Origin: Phreatobacter sp.
GTDB taxonomy: Bacteria > Pseudomonadota > Alphaproteobacteria > Rhizobiales > Phreatobacteraceae
Reading direction: 5' to 3'
DNA: 64,000 nt
NCBI RefSeq assembly: GCF_027532945.1
Contig: NZ_JAPZTZ010000003.1
Coordinates: forward strand, 186,001-250,000
Positions 62,728-64,000 of the stretch are shown here, piece by piece. Both the position numbers and the translations under genes were made by a program. The notes beneath the pieces are model-generated. The model saw only the letters and a program-made list of their open reading frames with translations, had not been told where the DNA came from and searched no databases. The first letter of the stretch is position 1; each line of letters opens with the position of its first letter.

Positions 62728-63695
62728 CCGACCGCCGCCGTTTCACCACGCTCTTCGCCTCTGCCCTGGCGGCGTCAGCCCTGCCGGCGCGAGCCCAGGC
62801 CTTCCCGTCGCGGCCGGTGACCCTCATCGTGCCCTTCGCCGCGGGCGGCGCGGTCGACATCGTGGCGCGGACCATCGCCGACCGCCTCGCCCAGCGCTGG
62901 GGCCAGCAGCCCGTCATCGAGAACCGGCCCGGCGCGGGCGGCATCGTCGCCTCGCAGGCGCTGGTGCGCGCCGCGCCCGACGGCCACACGCTGATGGTCG
63001 TCGCCAATGGCCACCCGCTGAACCCCTTCTTCCACGAGAAGCTGCCCTACGACACCGACCGCGATTTCACGCCGATCACCCAGATCGGCGCCTCGCCGCT
63101 GGTGATCTCGGTGCCGCCGGGCGAGACCGCCCGCGACGCCAAGGCCTTCTTCGAGGCGGCGAGGGCGAAACCCGACGGCATCGTCTTCGGTGTCTCCGGC
63201 TTCGGCACGTCCGCGCATCTTGCCGGCGTGCTGGCCTCGCAGGTGACCGGCGCGAAGCTCGTCGCCGTGCCCCACCGCTCCGGCTCTCAGGCGCTGCAGA
63301 CGGTGATGACCGGCGGGCTGCCGATGAGCATCAATCCGCTGCTGGAGGTGATCGAATTGGCGCGGGCCGGCAAGGTCCGCCCGCTGGCGGTGACCACGGC
63401 GGCCAGATCCGCCATCCTGCCGGACGTGCCGACCATGGCTGAGCAGGGCTATGCCGGTTTCGACACCGGCGTCTGGTGGGGCGTGGTGGCCCCTGCGGGC
63501 CTCGCCCCCGACATGGTCCAGCGCCTGTCGCGCGACCTCACCGACGCCATCCGCTCACCCGAAGCGACGACGCGGCTGCAGCAGCTCGGCGCAACGCCCG
63601 CCGCCTCGACGCCTGACGCCTTCCGCGCCTTCCTCGCCAGCGAGGCCGCCACCTGGGGGCCGGTCATCCGCGCCGCCAACATCCGGCTGGAATGA
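62724..63695 (+). CDS. Bug-type substrate-binding protein (third)
   Basis: A 323-residue periplasmic binding protein. The signal peptide begins with three arginines (TDRRRFTTLFASALAASALPARAQ), so Tat export is possible. 'FPSRPVTLIVPFAAGGAVDIVAR' and 'IENRPGAGGIVASQALVRAAPDG' are textbook Bug motifs. Its ATG overlaps the dioxygenase stop, so the two are coupled and the ligand is likely an aromatic or ring-cleavage acid. No TctAB genes are visible. Confidence 0.92.
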   Translation: MTDRRRFTTLFASALAASALPARAQAFPSRPVTLIVPFAAGGAVDIVARTIADRLAQRWGQQPVIENRPGAGGIVASQALVRAAPDGHTLMVVANGHPLNPFFHEKLPYDTDRDFTPITQIGASPLVISVPPGETARDAKAFFEAARAKPDGIVFGVSGFGTSAHLAGVLASQVTGAKLVAVPHRSGSQALQTVMTGGLPMSINPLLEVIELARAGKVRPLAVTTAARSAILPDVPTMAEQGYAGFDTGVWWGVVAPAGLAPDMVQRLSRDLTDAIRSPEATTRLQQLGATPAASTPDAFRAFLASEAATWGPVIRAANIRLE

Positions 63696-63796
63696 CGGCT
63701 CTTCCCAAGACCCGCATCAACCCCATGTGAATTGCGTCCGGCTCCCTTACGTCATCCACTCCCCGGCGCTCAGATAACCCCTTCAAGGAGGCTTCG

Positions 63797-64000
63797 ATGT
63801 CCACCACGTCCCGGCGTACCGTTCTCGCAGCCTCTGCCGGCCTCGGTGCCAGCATCGTCACCGGGCAGGTGGACGCGCAGGCGCAGACTGCCGCGCCTGC
63901 GGCCGGTGCTACGCTCCAGCAGCCGGGCTTCTACCGGATCAAGGTGGGCGAGGCGGAGATCACGGTGCTCCATGACGGCTTCGTCGGCCGCCGCGCCCAG
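63797..64000 (+). CDS. MBL-fold metallo-hydrolase, N-terminus (partial)
   Basis: Only the first 68 codons are present. A Tat-like signal peptide (TSRRTVLAASAGLGASIVTGQVDAQ) is followed by an Ala/Gly-rich linker and 'PGFYRIKVGEAEITVLHDGFVG', the usual first strands of secreted MBL-fold hydrolases. The metal motif is beyond the window. AAGGAGG lies six bases before the ATG. It is 101 bases downstream of the Bug gene and may belong to the same transcript. Confidence 0.78.
   Translation, partial: MSTTSRRTVLAASAGLGASIVTGQVDAQAQTAAPAAGATLQQPGFYRIKVGEAEITVLHDGFVGRRAQ

Overview
The window is GC-rich chromosomal DNA from an alphaproteobacterium, most likely of the order Hyphomicrobiales (Rhizobiales). 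Three things point there: the block sppA-ihfB-lapA-trpF-trpB-trpA-accD-folC in that order, an AccD and an IleS that have lost zinc-ribbon cysteines, and several solitary Bug-type (tripartite tricarboxylate) binding proteins. The genus cannot be fixed from the sequence alone. A Bosea- or Phreatobacter-like organism would fit. I found no tRNA or rRNA gene, insertion sequence, prophage or CRISPR array. Coding is dense, with many 4-base overlaps (ATGA, GTGA, TTGA).

Region by region. 1-6140: end of an MBL-fold hydrolase, a membrane flippase-like protein, a GT4 glycosyltransferase, an FMN reductase coupled to pyrF, a small membrane protein, sppA, ihfB and lapA. 6144-12489: an ornithine-cyclodeaminase-family gene, trpF-trpB-trpA, a small coiled-coil gene, accD and folC. 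12490-15890: remnant of an FAD-dependent oxidoreductase, a DUF2272 protein, a YitT-type membrane protein and a Bcr/CflA-type drug transporter.

16005-24339 is the most interesting metabolic region. It holds a Bug binding protein and a GntR/HutC regulator on the minus strand. Divergent from them is an operon with suyA-suyB (sulfolactate sulfo-lyase), a GNAT acetyltransferase, a YeiH/TauZ-type exporter, slcC and comC (two sulfolactate dehydrogenases of opposite stereochemistry) and a class V aminotransferase. Together they predict conversion of sulfolactate, and possibly cysteate, to pyruvate plus sulfite, followed by export of the inorganic sulfur. A palindrome over the suyA promoter is a likely operator for the GntR protein.

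24365-28299: an MDR-family oxidoreductase, an RhlE-type RNA helicase with a long leader next to a cold-shock protein gene, and two small hypothetical genes. 28534-36718: ileS, then the glycine cleavage operon gcvT-gcvH-gcvPA-gcvPB (minus strand) behind a tandem glycine riboswitch. 36817-46856: a lipoprotein, an aminotransferase, a FixLJ-like two-component pair, cobT/cobS (divergent), a DUF1289 protein, a retropepsin-like protease, a 5'-nucleotidase-like protein, a class D beta-lactamase and an outer-membrane barrel. 46866-54352: a second Bug protein divergent from an AMP-dependent ligase, a TauE/SafE permease, a small secreted protein, a DUS-family gene, and a MocR regulator divergent from a DMT exporter.

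54565-64000 looks like a catabolic region. An acyl-CoA dehydrogenase, an amidohydrolase-fold protein without its metal ligands and an acyl-CoA ligase form one coupled operon. A cysteine hydrolase and a three-gene ABC importer run the other way. A catechol 2,3-dioxygenase-like gene, a third Bug protein and a Tat-exported MBL hydrolase (cut by the window end) follow. The substrate is unknown; an aromatic or N-containing acid is the best guess.
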